From contig NZ_JAHRID010000011.1 of the NCBI RefSeq assembly GCF_019100565.1, positions 35,427 to 98,472 of the forward strand: DNA of 63,046 nt. Direction: 5' to 3'. The notes beneath the pieces are model-generated. The model worked only from the letters and a program-made list of their open reading frames with translations, was not told the origin of the DNA and made no database searches. A program made the translations under genes and the position numbers. Below, one piece after another: positions 37,576-47,429 of the stretch (the stretch's first letter is position 1; each line of letters opens with the position of its first letter). This DNA comes from Arsukibacterium indicum (GTDB taxonomy: Bacteria; Pseudomonadota; Gammaproteobacteria; Enterobacterales; Alteromonadaceae).

Positions 37576-38847
37576 ATGATCCAGGGTACCGAACAACAAG
37601 ACATTATAATGCAACGACCGGTCAGCAGCAGGCTGCGCCGCGTGCTGCCCGCTGTCATCATTGCAACTATTGTCATCCTGCTGATCCTTGCCTTGTTCCA
37701 GAGCATGGCAAATAACGGTGCCAGCATGGTGGTCTCGCGTAACCAACTGCAGTTTGCCACGGTGCAACGCGGCGATTTAGTCCGGGATATTGCAGTACAG
37801 GGCCGGATCGTTGCTGCCAATGCCCCTACCTTGTACAGCCAGGAAACGGGTCAGGTGCAGCTGTTTAAACAGCCCGGTGAAGCCGTAAACCACGGGGACA
37901 TCGTGGCCACTATCACCAGCCCTGCCCTGCAAAGTGACTTGCAGCAACAACAAGCCGTGCTCTCAGGCATGACCTCTGAAGCGGAACGGGCCGTGCTAAG
38001 CGCTCGTGAGCAACAACTCGACATTGAGCAGGTGATGAATAATGCCCAGGTAAACTTATTGGCGGCCCGACGCGAGTTACAGCGCGCAACCCAATCCATT
38101 GAAATGGGTGTGATCCGACAGTTAGACTTTGATATCGCCAAAGACAACCTGACCAAAGCTGAACTGGAGTTTGACCACGCTAAACGCAAGGTCGAATTGG
38201 CCCGGGACAAACTGGCTTTTGAGCAAAGCTCACGGGCCCAGGATATTCATCGCCAGCAACTGGTGGTTAATGAACTGGAGCGCAAAGTTGCCGCCCTGAA
38301 TATCACCGCGCCGGTAACCGGACAATTAGGTAACTGGCTGGTTGAGCAACAAAGCCATGTATTGCCGGGGCAGGCACTGTTAACCGTTATCGATTTAAGC
38401 CAGTACGAAGCCGAACTTGCGGTACCGGAGAGTTACGCCCGCGATTTATTACCAAACCAGCAAGTAGAGATTGTTATTGCTAACGAGCAATTAAACGGCG
38501 TGATCAGCTATATCGCTCCGGAAGTTCGCAATAACCAGGTCAGTGCCCGGGTTCGCTTTGACCAGGCAGACAGCATGGCACTGCGCCAGAGCCAGCGCCT
38601 GACGGCCCGGGTGATCCTGGAACATAAAACCAATGTGCTGAAAATTGCCCGCGGAGATTTTATCAGCTCTGGTGGCGGTCGACAGGCTTATCAGGTGCTC
38701 GATAACCAAGCAGTTCGCAAAAATGTCGAACTAGGTGCCCTGTCAGTACAGTGGGTTGAAATTTTAACCGGGGCAACCGAAGGCGAGCAGTGGGTAATAT
38801 CTAACCTTAACGAATTCAAAGATCTACAGCGGGTTAATCTGAATTAA
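37576..38847 (+). CDS. HlyD/RND-type periplasmic adaptor subunit
   Basis: A 423-residue membrane fusion protein. One N-terminal membrane helix (AVIIATIVILLILALFQS) is followed by a split biotinyl-lipoyl-like domain (GRIVAANAPTLYSQETGQV...KQPGEAVNHGDIVATI and ITAPVTGQLGNWLVEQQSHVLPGQALLTVID). Between the halves is a long coiled-coil hairpin rich in Gln and Glu (residues 120-230). It should link the downstream ABC transporter to the outer membrane. The ATG at 37576 is preceded by AAGGG; an upstream in-frame start at 37540 would overlap the promoter. First gene of a six-gene sigma-54 operon. Confidence 0.86.
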   Translation: MIQGTEQQDIIMQRPVSSRLRRVLPAVIIATIVILLILALFQSMANNGASMVVSRNQLQFATVQRGDLVRDIAVQGRIVAANAPTLYSQETGQVQLFKQPGEAVNHGDIVATITSPALQSDLQQQQAVLSGMTSEAERAVLSAREQQLDIEQVMNNAQVNLLAARRELQRATQSIEMGVIRQLDFDIAKDNLTKAELEFDHAKRKVELARDKLAFEQSSRAQDIHRQQLVVNELERKVAALNITAPVTGQLGNWLVEQQSHVLPGQALLTVIDLSQYEAELAVPESYARDLLPNQQVEIVIANEQLNGVISYIAPEVRNNQVSARVRFDQADSMALRQSQRLTARVILEHKTNVLKIARGDFISSGGGRQAYQVLDNQAVRKNVELGALSVQWVEILTGATEGEQWVISNLNEFKDLQRVNLN

Positions 38848-38887
38848 CTAACCGCGCTAACAATAATAAACAGCAAAAGGACAACTA

Positions 38888-39589
38888 ATGATAACGCTAA
38901 CCAATTTAAGCAAAATATTCCGCACTGAACTGATTGAAACCCATGCCTTGCGTGATGTGAACCTGCAGGTCAATGAAGGCGAATTTGCGGCACTGACCGG
39001 CCCGTCCGGCTCGGGTAAATCCACCCTGTTAAATATTCTGGGCACCCTGGAAAATTTTGATGAGGGTGACTACCTGCTGGATGGCAAGTCGGTTAAAGGC
39101 TTATCTGATGCGGCCCTTTCCAGACTACGCAATGAAAAAATCGGGTTTATATTTCAAAGCTTTAACCTGATTAAGGACTTCAGCATTTTTGACAATATCG
39201 AGCTGCCATTGCGTTACCGGGGGCTGAAGGCTTCTGATCGTAAGCAACGGATTGAACAGGCCCTGGAATTAGTCGGCTTACATGCCCGTCGCGACTACCT
39301 GCCCGGCCAGCTATCAGGTGGTCAGCAGCAGCGGGTCGCCATAGCCCGGGCTATTGCCGGTGAGCCGCGTATTCTGCTGGCCGATGAGCCAACTGGTAAC
39401 CTCGATTCACTGATGGCTCGCCAGGTTATGGAGCTATTAGAGCAAATTAATCAGCGTGGCTGCACCATTCTGATGGTAACGCATGACCCGGAACAGGCAC
39501 GGCGTGCTGGACGGCATATTCAGATTGTTGATGGTCAGTTACATGACAGTACCCTTTATCAACCTTTGGCAGCAGTACAAGGAGCATGA
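38888..39589 (+). CDS. ABC transporter ATP-binding protein (MacB/LolD type)
   Basis: A 233-residue ATPase. Walker A is GPSGSGKST, the signature is LSGGQQQRVAIARA, Walker B is ILLADEPTGNLD, and HDPEQARRAGR holds the switch histidine. The N-terminal ITLTNLSKIFRTELIETHALRDVNLQV is typical of ATPases that power FtsX-type permeases. With the two permease genes that follow and the HlyD adaptor, it forms a tripartite mechanotransmission exporter. Confidence 0.93.
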   Translation: MITLTNLSKIFRTELIETHALRDVNLQVNEGEFAALTGPSGSGKSTLLNILGTLENFDEGDYLLDGKSVKGLSDAALSRLRNEKIGFIFQSFNLIKDFSIFDNIELPLRYRGLKASDRKQRIEQALELVGLHARRDYLPGQLSGGQQQRVAIARAIAGEPRILLADEPTGNLDSLMARQVMELLEQINQRGCTILMVTHDPEQARRAGRHIQIVDGQLHDSTLYQPLAAVQGA

Positions 39590-39590
39590 C

Positions 39591-40898
39591 ATGGATAATC
39601 TGCTGCATGCATTTGCGCTGGCGCTACGCAATATTAAACGCGCACCACTACCTTACTTACTGACAGTATTAATTTTAAGCCTGGGCCTGGGCATGTTTTT
39701 CTCTAATGCCACCCTGTACTACTGGCTGAATCATGATCCATTACCGCAAAAAAGTCACAGTCTGTTTTATCCACAGATAAACAGCGTGCTGCAACCCTGT
39801 GACAGCTGCACCGAGCCAATGCGGGTGTTAAGTTATCAGGATGTGCAAAAACTCAGTAGCAGCGGCATTCCTTCGGCACAAGCGGCGATGTTCCAGTCAG
39901 CCGGCTATGCCCGCCTGCCAGGCAACAGCGACGTTAGCCCAACCCCGGTTCGGCTGCGGGTTACCCAGCGCGACTTTTTTACTCTGTTCGATGTTCCCTT
40001 TTTGCATGGTGAACGCTGGGCCGATGATACGGCCAGACGCGAGTTAATTCTGAGCAAAGCCAGCGCCGAACGTTTTTTTGGCCGCAGCAATGTGGTGGGT
40101 GAAACGCTGCGCCTGGGCAACGAATTATTTACAATTAGCGGTGTCTTACAAGACTGGGAAATGCTGCCAAGGTTATACGATGTTGCCAACGGTCTGAACA
40201 GTGCCCGGTCAGCTGATATTTATCTGCCGTGGGAGACAGCTTTTGATTTGGGGATCAAGTCTAATACCACCACCATGTCACGGGACGAGCGTGATTACAG
40301 TGACAACTTTGCCGTAAATGGCCGGGAAGGACAATTTTATCAGGCCCAGTTCTGGGTGCAGCTGGACTCACCACAACAGGTAACGGCTTATCAGCAATTT
40401 ATGCAACAGCTGGTACACAGCGAGAAAGAAGCCGGCCGTCACCCCCGGCCTGAAGCTAACCGTTTAACCAACATTCTGGATATTACTGAACACTTTAACG
40501 CCCGCAACCGGCAGTTGGATGCGTTCGCCCTGGTATCCCTGCTGTTCTTGCTGGTTTGCCTGTTTAACGCCAGTCATTTGTCGCTAAACCGCTACCTCGC
40601 CAGTCAGTACGAGTTCGGGTTACGCCGGGCACTTGGCTGCAGCCGCAGCCAGCTGCAGCAGCTTATTCTGGCTGATGTTGCGGTCAGTGCAGCTCTGGCA
40701 CTGTTTCTGTCACTGGCGGTTGCTGCAGCTGCAATGAGCTTAATTGCCAGCCTGCTGCCGGCCACCCGCAATCTGACCAGCTGGAACCCGCTTATGGTGC
40801 TGACAATGGCGGGTACAGCCTTAATTGCCTGCTACCTGGTCACCTTATATCCGGCTCTGCGCGCCTCTTTTGGCAGCCTGAACCGCCAATTAAAATAA
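39591..40898 (+). CDS. MacB/FtsX-type ABC transporter permease
   Basis: A 435-residue membrane protein. The first transmembrane helix (LPYLLTVLILSLGLGMFF) is followed by a large periplasmic MacB-PCD-like domain (SRLRVTQRDFFTLFDVPFLHGERW-like). Three further helices form the FtsX domain, with FGLRRALGCSRSQLQQLILADV between helices. The ATG at 39591 is preceded by AAGGAG and follows the ATPase gene by one base. Paired with the next permease, it suggests a heterodimeric transporter. Confidence 0.88.
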   Translation: MDNLLHAFALALRNIKRAPLPYLLTVLILSLGLGMFFSNATLYYWLNHDPLPQKSHSLFYPQINSVLQPCDSCTEPMRVLSYQDVQKLSSSGIPSAQAAMFQSAGYARLPGNSDVSPTPVRLRVTQRDFFTLFDVPFLHGERWADDTARRELILSKASAERFFGRSNVVGETLRLGNELFTISGVLQDWEMLPRLYDVANGLNSARSADIYLPWETAFDLGIKSNTTTMSRDERDYSDNFAVNGREGQFYQAQFWVQLDSPQQVTAYQQFMQQLVHSEKEAGRHPRPEANRLTNILDITEHFNARNRQLDAFALVSLLFLLVCLFNASHLSLNRYLASQYEFGLRRALGCSRSQLQQLILADVAVSAALALFLSLAVAAAAMSLIASLLPATRNLTSWNPLMVLTMAGTALIACYLVTLYPALRASFGSLNRQLK

Positions 40899-40910
40899 CG
40901 GACAACGATC

Positions 40911-42095
40911 ATGAGCTTAACCTTATTGTTTAAATCCTTGCTGCAACGTAAAGTCATTACTGCTCTGCTGCTGGTACAACTGACCCTGACCCTGGCGCTG
41001 CTGAGCAACAGCGTGTTGTTAAGCAGCCAGGCTTATCAGCTAAGTAATCAGCCTACCGGCCTGCAACTGGATACCACGCTGGCAATTGAACTTAAACCCA
41101 CCGACGAAAACCTGATTGTTCATCCGGCTCTGGGTGACCTTATTCAGCGGCAGCTGGCGGCGCTAAGACAAATCGGCGGTGTCAGGCATGCAGCATTTAG
41201 CAATCAGACACCGTTATTATTTGGCGGAATGAATGGCAATGTTTATGTTGAAGGCAAACAAGACACCACAAATATAGAAATGGTGCCCTATAACTTTGCC
41301 GAAGCAGAGTTGTTCGATACGTTGCAAATGACCCTGCTGCATGGCCGCTGGTTATCTGCGGAAGATAAAAATACCGATAATGTGGTAATAACTGACAAAC
41401 TGGCAAAACAACTGTTCAGCGACAGTCATCTGGCCATTGGCCAGCAAACCAATGGCGGTAACATTGTCGGTGTTGTCGCCGATATGATGTATCAGCGTTT
41501 TGCCAGTGATCAGTATTTCGGGCTGTTTTTTAACCGCGACTTAAACCGGGCCGACTATGGTTATCGTTTGCTACTGCAGGTAGAACCTCAGGCGGTGGCT
41601 GCAGTGCGTCAGCAAATTTACGACAGCTTGCGCCAGGTTGAACCTGAAATTGATATCCAGCAGGTGGTAAGTTTGCGCCAGTTGCATCGCGATTACTTTG
41701 AGCAGGAACGTGGTCTGGCTATTTTGCTGTCGGTATTAAGCGGCCTGATGCTGGTAGTCGCTATGATTTCAGCCTACAGCCATGCGTTATTTCACGGAGT
41801 GCAACAACAAAATGAAATTGGGGTTAAGCGCGCGCTGGGTGCCAGCAAACAGCGGATCCTGGTAGAAGTACTCAGCGAAAGCTGGCTGACCACCGGCATT
41901 GGCGCAGCACTGGGCTTACTGGCCAGCTATCTGTTGCAACAGCAACTGGCCACTGTGATTTCGTTACCCGCGCTGCCGCTCTGGCTGCCACTTTGCGGTG
42001 CACTGACGCTTCTGCTTTGTGTCACCATTGCAACATGGTATCCTGCGGCGATTGCTACCCGGGTCTCTCCGGCCACTGCCACTAAAGCGTTATAG
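40911..42095 (+). CDS. Second MacB/FtsX-type ABC transporter permease
   Basis: A 394-residue protein with the same architecture: an N-terminal helix, a periplasmic domain, then EIGVKRALGASKQRILVEVLSESWLTTGIGAALGLLASYLL and a last helix ending YPAAIATRVSPATA. The GVKRALGAS motif is the coupling segment of FtsX-type permeases. It lies 12 nt behind the first permease and 3 nt before the response regulator. Confidence 0.87.
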   Translation: MSLTLLFKSLLQRKVITALLLVQLTLTLALLSNSVLLSSQAYQLSNQPTGLQLDTTLAIELKPTDENLIVHPALGDLIQRQLAALRQIGGVRHAAFSNQTPLLFGGMNGNVYVEGKQDTTNIEMVPYNFAEAELFDTLQMTLLHGRWLSAEDKNTDNVVITDKLAKQLFSDSHLAIGQQTNGGNIVGVVADMMYQRFASDQYFGLFFNRDLNRADYGYRLLLQVEPQAVAAVRQQIYDSLRQVEPEIDIQQVVSLRQLHRDYFEQERGLAILLSVLSGLMLVVAMISAYSHALFHGVQQQNEIGVKRALGASKQRILVEVLSESWLTTGIGAALGLLASYLLQQQLATVISLPALPLWLPLCGALTLLLCVTIATWYPAAIATRVSPATATKAL

Positions 42096-42098
42096 GCC

Positions 42099-43424
42099 AT
42101 GCTTAAAATATTGGTAATTGACGATAACCAGCCAATTTGTCAGGCTCTGCAAACCCTGTTCTCGCTGCAGGGCTATCAGGTTTGCTGCGCCACATCACCG
42201 GCTTTAGCCTGGCAGGAACTGGCCGGCAACAATATAGATTTAGTGCTACAGGATATGAACTTCAGCGCCGGCCAGATGGATGGCGACCAGGGCAAAGCTC
42301 TGTTTTATCAGTTACGGCAGCAATACCCCGACCTGCCAATCGTGTTAATGACTGCCTGGACTCAGCTTGATATGGTGGTTGAACTGGTAAAAGCCGGCGC
42401 TACCGACTATATCGCTAAACCCTGGGATGATCAGCGCCTGCTGTTAACGGTTAGCAATGCCCTGAAGTTAAAGCAGCTTGCTGTGCAGCAGCAGCGGCTT
42501 GAGCGCGAGCGCGAGGCCGCTTTTGCCGGTAAGAATTTATGCAATATGGTATTTGCCAGCAGTAAAATGCAGCAATTATTGCAAATGACTCTGCAACTGG
42601 CACCATCCTTGGCGGCAGTGCTTATTACCGGGCCAAATGGTGCCGGTAAAGAAGGCATTGCCAATGTCCTGCATGCCAACTCACCACGCAAAAATAAGCC
42701 ATTTATCAAAGTAAATATGGGCGCGCTACCCGCTGATTTAATGGAAGCTGAACTGTTTGGTGCCGAAGCCGGCGCTTACAGTGGTGCCAGTAAAACCCGG
42801 ATTGGCCGGTTCGAAGCAGCAGACGGCGGCAGTATTTTCCTCGATGAAATTGGTAACTTGTCACTGGCCGGCCAGGCCAAGCTGCTACGGGTACTGCAAA
42901 CCGGTGAATTTGAGCGCTTAGGCTCCAGTACAACCCGCCACACCGATGTCAGAGTCATCAGCGCTACCAACAGCGATTTAACAGCGGCAATTAACCGGGG
43001 CGAGTTTCGCCAGGATTTATACTACCGGGTAAATGTAGTGCAACTGCAATTGCCGGCCCTGAACGAGCGGCCGGACGATATTCCGGTACTGGCCCGCTAT
43101 TTTCTGGCAGGTAAAAAAATGTTAAGCAGCGCCGCCGAGCAAAAACTGCTGGCGTATCAGTGGCCGGGGAACGTGCGGGAGTTACAAAATGTCTGTCAGC
43201 GATCACTACTATTAAGTAACAGTACAGAAATTCAGGCAGGCGAGCTTGGTTTGCCTGAGCTTTCTGTACCCGCTAAACGTTCGCTGGACGATATCGACCG
43301 GCCGCAATTAGAGCAAGCGCTGCTGCAGGCTGGCGGTGTGGTATCACGGGCGGCCAAACAACTTGGGATCAGCCGTCAGGCCTTATATCGCCGTATGGAA
43401 TTTTATGGCATTGCAACCCCATGA
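42099..43424 (+). CDS. Sigma-54-dependent response regulator (NtrC family)
   Basis: A 441-residue activator. The receiver domain holds IDDN (residues 7-10), the phosphoacceptor Asp52 (LVLQDMNF) and AKPWDDQRL. The AAA+ domain has Walker A GPNGAGKE and Walker B GGSIFLDEIGNL. The loop that contacts sigma-54 reads GAYSGA where most relatives have GAFTGA. A Fis-type HTH ends the protein (VVSRAAKQLGISRQALYRRMEFYGI). It probably binds the TGTCCGC palindromes and activates its own operon. Its end overlaps the kinase start by 20 nt. Confidence 0.92.
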   Translation: MLKILVIDDNQPICQALQTLFSLQGYQVCCATSPALAWQELAGNNIDLVLQDMNFSAGQMDGDQGKALFYQLRQQYPDLPIVLMTAWTQLDMVVELVKAGATDYIAKPWDDQRLLLTVSNALKLKQLAVQQQRLEREREAAFAGKNLCNMVFASSKMQQLLQMTLQLAPSLAAVLITGPNGAGKEGIANVLHANSPRKNKPFIKVNMGALPADLMEAELFGAEAGAYSGASKTRIGRFEAADGGSIFLDEIGNLSLAGQAKLLRVLQTGEFERLGSSTTRHTDVRVISATNSDLTAAINRGEFRQDLYYRVNVVQLQLPALNERPDDIPVLARYFLAGKKMLSSAAEQKLLAYQWPGNVRELQNVCQRSLLLSNSTEIQAGELGLPELSVPAKRSLDDIDRPQLEQALLQAGGVVSRAAKQLGISRQALYRRMEFYGIATP

Positions 43425-44799
43425 AATAGTGCCTGAACCAGGGCGCTATCGCGCCAGGCTGCAGTTATCCAGTCGCAGTCGCCTGACGTTGTGTTGTATG
43501 TTGTTAACGGCACTGGGCCTGGCCGGACTGGCGCACTTTAAGCAGCTGAGTTTGTGGTATATCCTGGCAATTATGGCGGCAGCAGTTGGCCTGTGGCTGA
43601 TGTTCAACTGGGTTCTTGCGCCACTGCGCCGGGAAATACTGGCGCTTAATCTGCACGCTCAGAATTTACAGGATGGCAGCTTTAATACCAGCGCTAATCA
43701 GTTGCAGGTTGATGAACTTGCACCACTGGCCACCAGTTTAACCCGAATGTCGGCACAATTGCGGGCAGAGCGTGCCAGCCTTTATCAGCGGGAATTGTTA
43801 CTTGATACGATACTGCAAAGCAGCCCGACTGCTTTTATTCTGACCAGCCATGCAGATACAGTAATAATGGCCAATCCTGCCGCCTGTCAGCTGCTGAATA
43901 ACGGCCGGAAATTTAACGGCAGTAAGTTATTCAGCCTGAACAACCTGAGCACACCGTTACAGCAGGCACTGGCTGCTAAACAGCAGGGTTTGATCCGGCT
44001 GGATAACAGTAATCAGTCGGTCTGGCATTTATCGGTAAGCCAGTTTCAGCTGAATCAGCAGCAACACTGGTTATATTTGTTAAAGCCGCTTACCCGGGAA
44101 ATTCAGCGGGAAGAGCTTAACGCCTGGAAGAAACTGCTGCGGGTTATTGGCCACGAGCTCAATAATACCCTGGCGCCATTATCGTCGCTGGCGTTTTCAG
44201 GTAAACAAATTGCCGACCAACAACAGCAATCTCAGTTATCTCAGCTGTTTGACACCGTTAGCGAACGTTGTCTGCATTTAAACCAGTTTGTACAGGCCTA
44301 TATTAATTTTGCAAAGCTACCCCTGCCACATCTTAGCAACGTTAACTGGCCACGGTTAATTAATCAGTTACAAGACCAGTTTGAGTTTGAATTGCTAGGC
44401 GATTTACCCAAAAGAACCTGGCTGGCCGACTCGCAGCAGCTGGCCCAGCTGATGTTAAATGTTTTAAAGAATGCCCACGAGAGTGGCTCAGCCGCTTCTG
44501 ATATCAGCTTGCGTTGTGTTGAACTGGCCAACGAGTTGCAGCTGCAAATTACCGATGGCGGCGGTGGTATAGCTGAAGCGCTGCTAAACCAGGTGCTGGT
44601 ACCATTTTACAGCAGTAAACCCAGTGGCTCCGGCATCGGCCTGACCTTATGCCGCGATATCGCCGAAGCCCATGGTGGCAGTATCAGCTTACGCAACACC
44701 ATCTCAACGGCAAGCGGTGCAGCCGTCAGCGGTCTGGAAGTGACCATCCGCCTACCCGCCGCAAACCAGACCACTACTCCCACATCAGGCCAACATTAG
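43405..44799 (+). CDS. Membrane-bound histidine kinase (NtrY/NtrB-like)
   Basis: A 464-residue sensor with two transmembrane helices (residues 25-80) and HAMP-like and PAS-like regions (LLDTILQSSPTAFILTSHADTVIMANPAAC). The H box is VIGHELNNTLAPLSS. The HATPase domain contains LNVLKNAHESG, ITDGGGGI and FYSSKPSGSGIGLTLCRDIAEAHGG. It should phosphorylate the adjacent NtrC-type regulator. The ATG at 43405 has GGAA upstream and overlaps the regulator gene. The 3' end overlaps the convergent DUF1840 gene by 26 nt. Confidence 0.9.
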   Translation: MALQPHEIVPEPGRYRARLQLSSRSRLTLCCMLLTALGLAGLAHFKQLSLWYILAIMAAAVGLWLMFNWVLAPLRREILALNLHAQNLQDGSFNTSANQLQVDELAPLATSLTRMSAQLRAERASLYQRELLLDTILQSSPTAFILTSHADTVIMANPAACQLLNNGRKFNGSKLFSLNNLSTPLQQALAAKQQGLIRLDNSNQSVWHLSVSQFQLNQQQHWLYLLKPLTREIQREELNAWKKLLRVIGHELNNTLAPLSSLAFSGKQIADQQQQSQLSQLFDTVSERCLHLNQFVQAYINFAKLPLPHLSNVNWPRLINQLQDQFEFELLGDLPKRTWLADSQQLAQLMLNVLKNAHESGSAASDISLRCVELANELQLQITDGGGGIAEALLNQVLVPFYSSKPSGSGIGLTLCRDIAEAHGGSISLRNTISTASGAAVSGLEVTIRLPAANQTTTPTSGQH

Positions 44800-45097
44800 C
44801 ATCCTGAGCCTGCTGCAACAGTTTTAACAATGGTTCAGCTCTGGTCTGCAGGCTGACCGCTGCCGGTTTGTCATCATCCTCATTTGCCGTTTCGTTTGCC
44901 GGCGGCTCGTCCCGGGCTGCCTCTTCATCTGCCTGCTTTTGTAATTCCTGCTGCAAACGGGCCCGGGCATCAGCTACGTCACCGGCAAACATCGCGCTTG
45001 GCAGTTTGCTGTCCCGTCCCATCATTTTCAGCAGCTGCAGCCCTACATTAGTATGGTAATCGACACTTCTGCCCGCTTTACTTTTAAAGGTGATCAT
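44774..45097 (-). CDS. DUF1840 family protein
   Basis: A 107-residue cytosolic protein. MITFKSKAGRSVDYHTNVGLQLLKMMGRD matches DUF1840, followed by a charged acidic middle (residues 55-80) and a conserved end (AEPLLKLLQQAQDANVGLMWE). Function is unknown. Its tail overlaps the end of the histidine kinase gene. The start lies 60 nt from the divergent glpK. Confidence 0.8.
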   Translation of the reverse strand: MITFKSKAGRSVDYHTNVGLQLLKMMGRDSKLPSAMFAGDVADARARLQQELQKQADEEAARDEPPANETANEDDDKPAAVSLQTRAEPLLKLLQQAQDANVGLMWE

Positions 45098-45158
45098 AGT
45101 AACTCCTTGTTATTTACTGCTACTCTGACAGCAAGCATAACCTACTATTCGTTAATTT

Positions 45159-46661
45159 ATGGTAAAAGAAATAAAGTCTGACTACATTCTGGCAATTGAT
45201 CAGGGCACCACGTCCAGCCGGGCCGTTGTTTTCAACCGGCAGATGCAAGCGGTGGCTATTGCCCGTCAGGAGCTGTCATTAACCTATCCGGCTGCCGGCT
45301 GGGTTGAGCAGGACCCGGAGCAAATCTGGCAAAGCGTATTAGCCTGTATCACTGCGGCCATTGCTAAGGCCGGCCTGACGCCAGCCAACATTGCCGCAAT
45401 TGCCATCAGCAATCAGCGCGAAACCACCATTCTTTGGGATAAAGAAAGCGGCGAGCCCATCGCCAATGCGATTGTCTGGCAAGACCGGCGTACCGCGGCA
45501 TTCTGCCGGCAACTGCAACAACAGGGGGCGGAAGCAACCATCAGCCAGAAAACCGGCTTACGGGCCGACCCGTACTTTTCTGCCAGTAAAATCGGCTGGC
45601 TGCTGGATAATATTCCTGATGCCCGCGCCAGAGCCAACGCCGGTAAGCTTTGCTTTGGTACGGTAGACAGTTTTATTTTATCCCGGCTTACCGGTGGTAA
45701 GGTGCATGCTACCGATGCCAGCAATGCCAGTCGCACCGCACTATACAACCTCAGTAGTCAGCGCTGGGATCCGGAGTTATTGCAATTGTTTAGTATTCCG
45801 GCCAGTGTGCTGCCTGACATAAAAGACAGTGCCGGGCTTTTCGGGCACACATCAGTAGCGATATTGGGTGCGGCTATCCCTGTATTGGCGATATTGGGCG
45901 ACCAACAGGCGGCATTAATGGGTCAGGCCTGTATCAGCACCGGTATGTTAAAAAGTACCTATGGCACCGGCTGTTTTGCTGTGGTGAATACCGGCAACAC
46001 CATTATTTGCAGTAATAATCAGTTGCTATCTACCCTGGCCTGGCAACTAAACGGCAAAGCCACTTATGCACTGGAGGGCAGCATTTTTATGGCTGGCGCC
46101 ACAGTGCAGTGGCTGCGCGATAAACTGGGGATTATTAACCAGGCCAGTGATACAGAGGCGCTGGCTGCTCAAAGCAGTTATCAGCAGTCTGAATTACTGA
46201 TCCCGGCTTTTACCGGCATGGGCGCGCCCTACTGGCAACCGGAGGCAAAAGCCGCAATGCTGGGGATGACCCGGGATACCGGCAAGGCACAGTTCGCTGC
46301 GGCGGCGCTTTGCGCAGTGGCTTATCAGACCGCAGATTTACTCAGTGCCATGCATCAGGATGGCATTAACATCGCCCGGCTGCGGGTCGATGGTGGTATG
46401 ACAGCAAATAACTGGTTTTTACAGGCCCTGGCCGATTTATGCCAGCAACAGGTACAGCGCTGTAATACTGCTGATGCTACGGTATTTGGTGTTGGCTTTT
46501 TAGCCGCTGTCAGTCTGGAATACTTTGATGATATTTCTGCTATCAGCCAGTTGTGGCAAGCTGATCAACAATATAAACCACAAATCGATGCTGCTGCACA
46601 GACGCAGTTATACCAGCGCTGGCAAACAGCAGTTGCTGCAATACTGAAGCAGCAGCTATAG
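45159..46661 (+). CDS. glpK: Glycerol kinase
   Basis: A 500-residue FGGY kinase that phosphorylates glycerol to sn-glycerol 3-phosphate. It begins YILAIDQGTTSSRAVVFN and has SNQRETTILWDKESG, IVWQDRRT and KSTYGTGCFAVVNTG. LRVDGGMTANNWFLQALADL lies near the C-terminus. The length and motifs fit GlpK. No glpF or glpD gene is near, so glycerol uptake is encoded elsewhere. No strong ribosome-binding site is visible before the ATG. Confidence 0.92.
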   Translation: MVKEIKSDYILAIDQGTTSSRAVVFNRQMQAVAIARQELSLTYPAAGWVEQDPEQIWQSVLACITAAIAKAGLTPANIAAIAISNQRETTILWDKESGEPIANAIVWQDRRTAAFCRQLQQQGAEATISQKTGLRADPYFSASKIGWLLDNIPDARARANAGKLCFGTVDSFILSRLTGGKVHATDASNASRTALYNLSSQRWDPELLQLFSIPASVLPDIKDSAGLFGHTSVAILGAAIPVLAILGDQQAALMGQACISTGMLKSTYGTGCFAVVNTGNTIICSNNQLLSTLAWQLNGKATYALEGSIFMAGATVQWLRDKLGIINQASDTEALAAQSSYQQSELLIPAFTGMGAPYWQPEAKAAMLGMTRDTGKAQFAAAALCAVAYQTADLLSAMHQDGINIARLRVDGGMTANNWFLQALADLCQQQVQRCNTADATVFGVGFLAAVSLEYFDDISAISQLWQADQQYKPQIDAAAQTQLYQRWQTAVAAILKQQL

Positions 46662-46700
46662 TAGTAGTGACTAAATAACTATAAATCTGAGGGCAAGATA

Positions 46701-47336
46701 ATGGCAAAGGTACTGATCACCGGCTTTGAACCCTTTGCCGGCGAAACACTGAACCCGTCATGGCAGGTAGCCAGCGCCCTTGACGGCTGGCAGCTCGATA
46801 ACGAGGTAACGGTAACAGCAGTCCGCTTACCCTGCGCCTTTAAGCAAAGCCTGCTGACGCTCGAACAGGCTGTTAATCAGGTACAACCGGCGGTAGTTAT
46901 TATGCTTGGTCTGGCAGCAGGCTGCAGCCAGCTGATGCTGGAAAAAATTGCCAGCAATTTTATTGATGCCACTATTGCCGATAATGCCGGTCAGCAACCC
47001 CGTAATGGCCTGACCGCCTCTCATGGCCCCGCCGCTTATTTCAGCAACCTGCCACTTAACGCTATGTTGCGGGCGCTGCATTTACAGCATATTCCGGCTC
47101 AGCTCTCACTGTCTGCCGGCAGTTATGTCTGCAACCATAGCTTTTACGGCCTGATGCATCTGATAAAAAACCAGTATGCCAGTATCAGAGGCGGTTTTAT
47201 TCATCTGCCCTATCTGCCTGAACAGGTATTAACGAAACCCGGCATGCCCAGCATGGCCCTGGCAACACAAGTTGCTGCCTTGAAAATTTGCATTGAAGTT
47301 AGTCTGCAGCAGCAAGCTGACCAGTTAATTGCCTGA
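46701..47336 (+). CDS. pcp: Pyroglutamyl-peptidase I
   Basis: A 211-residue cysteine peptidase that removes N-terminal pyroglutamate. LITGFEPFAGETLNPSW is the N-terminal signature. The catalytic triad can be assigned: Glu in MLEKIASNF, Cys in SYVCNHSFY and His in GFIHLPYLPEQ. It follows glpK by 40 nt on the same strand. Confidence 0.9.
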   Translation: MAKVLITGFEPFAGETLNPSWQVASALDGWQLDNEVTVTAVRLPCAFKQSLLTLEQAVNQVQPAVVIMLGLAAGCSQLMLEKIASNFIDATIADNAGQQPRNGLTASHGPAAYFSNLPLNAMLRALHLQHIPAQLSLSAGSYVCNHSFYGLMHLIKNQYASIRGGFIHLPYLPEQVLTKPGMPSMALATQVAALKICIEVSLQQQADQLIA

Positions 47337-47429
47337 TAGGTTTTGCCAGGTTACTGAGTTTTAAGCTGAAAAAAAAATTTAAATTTAACGCTTGCATAAA
47401 TTTTAAGCATTCCTTATGATGCGCGCATT

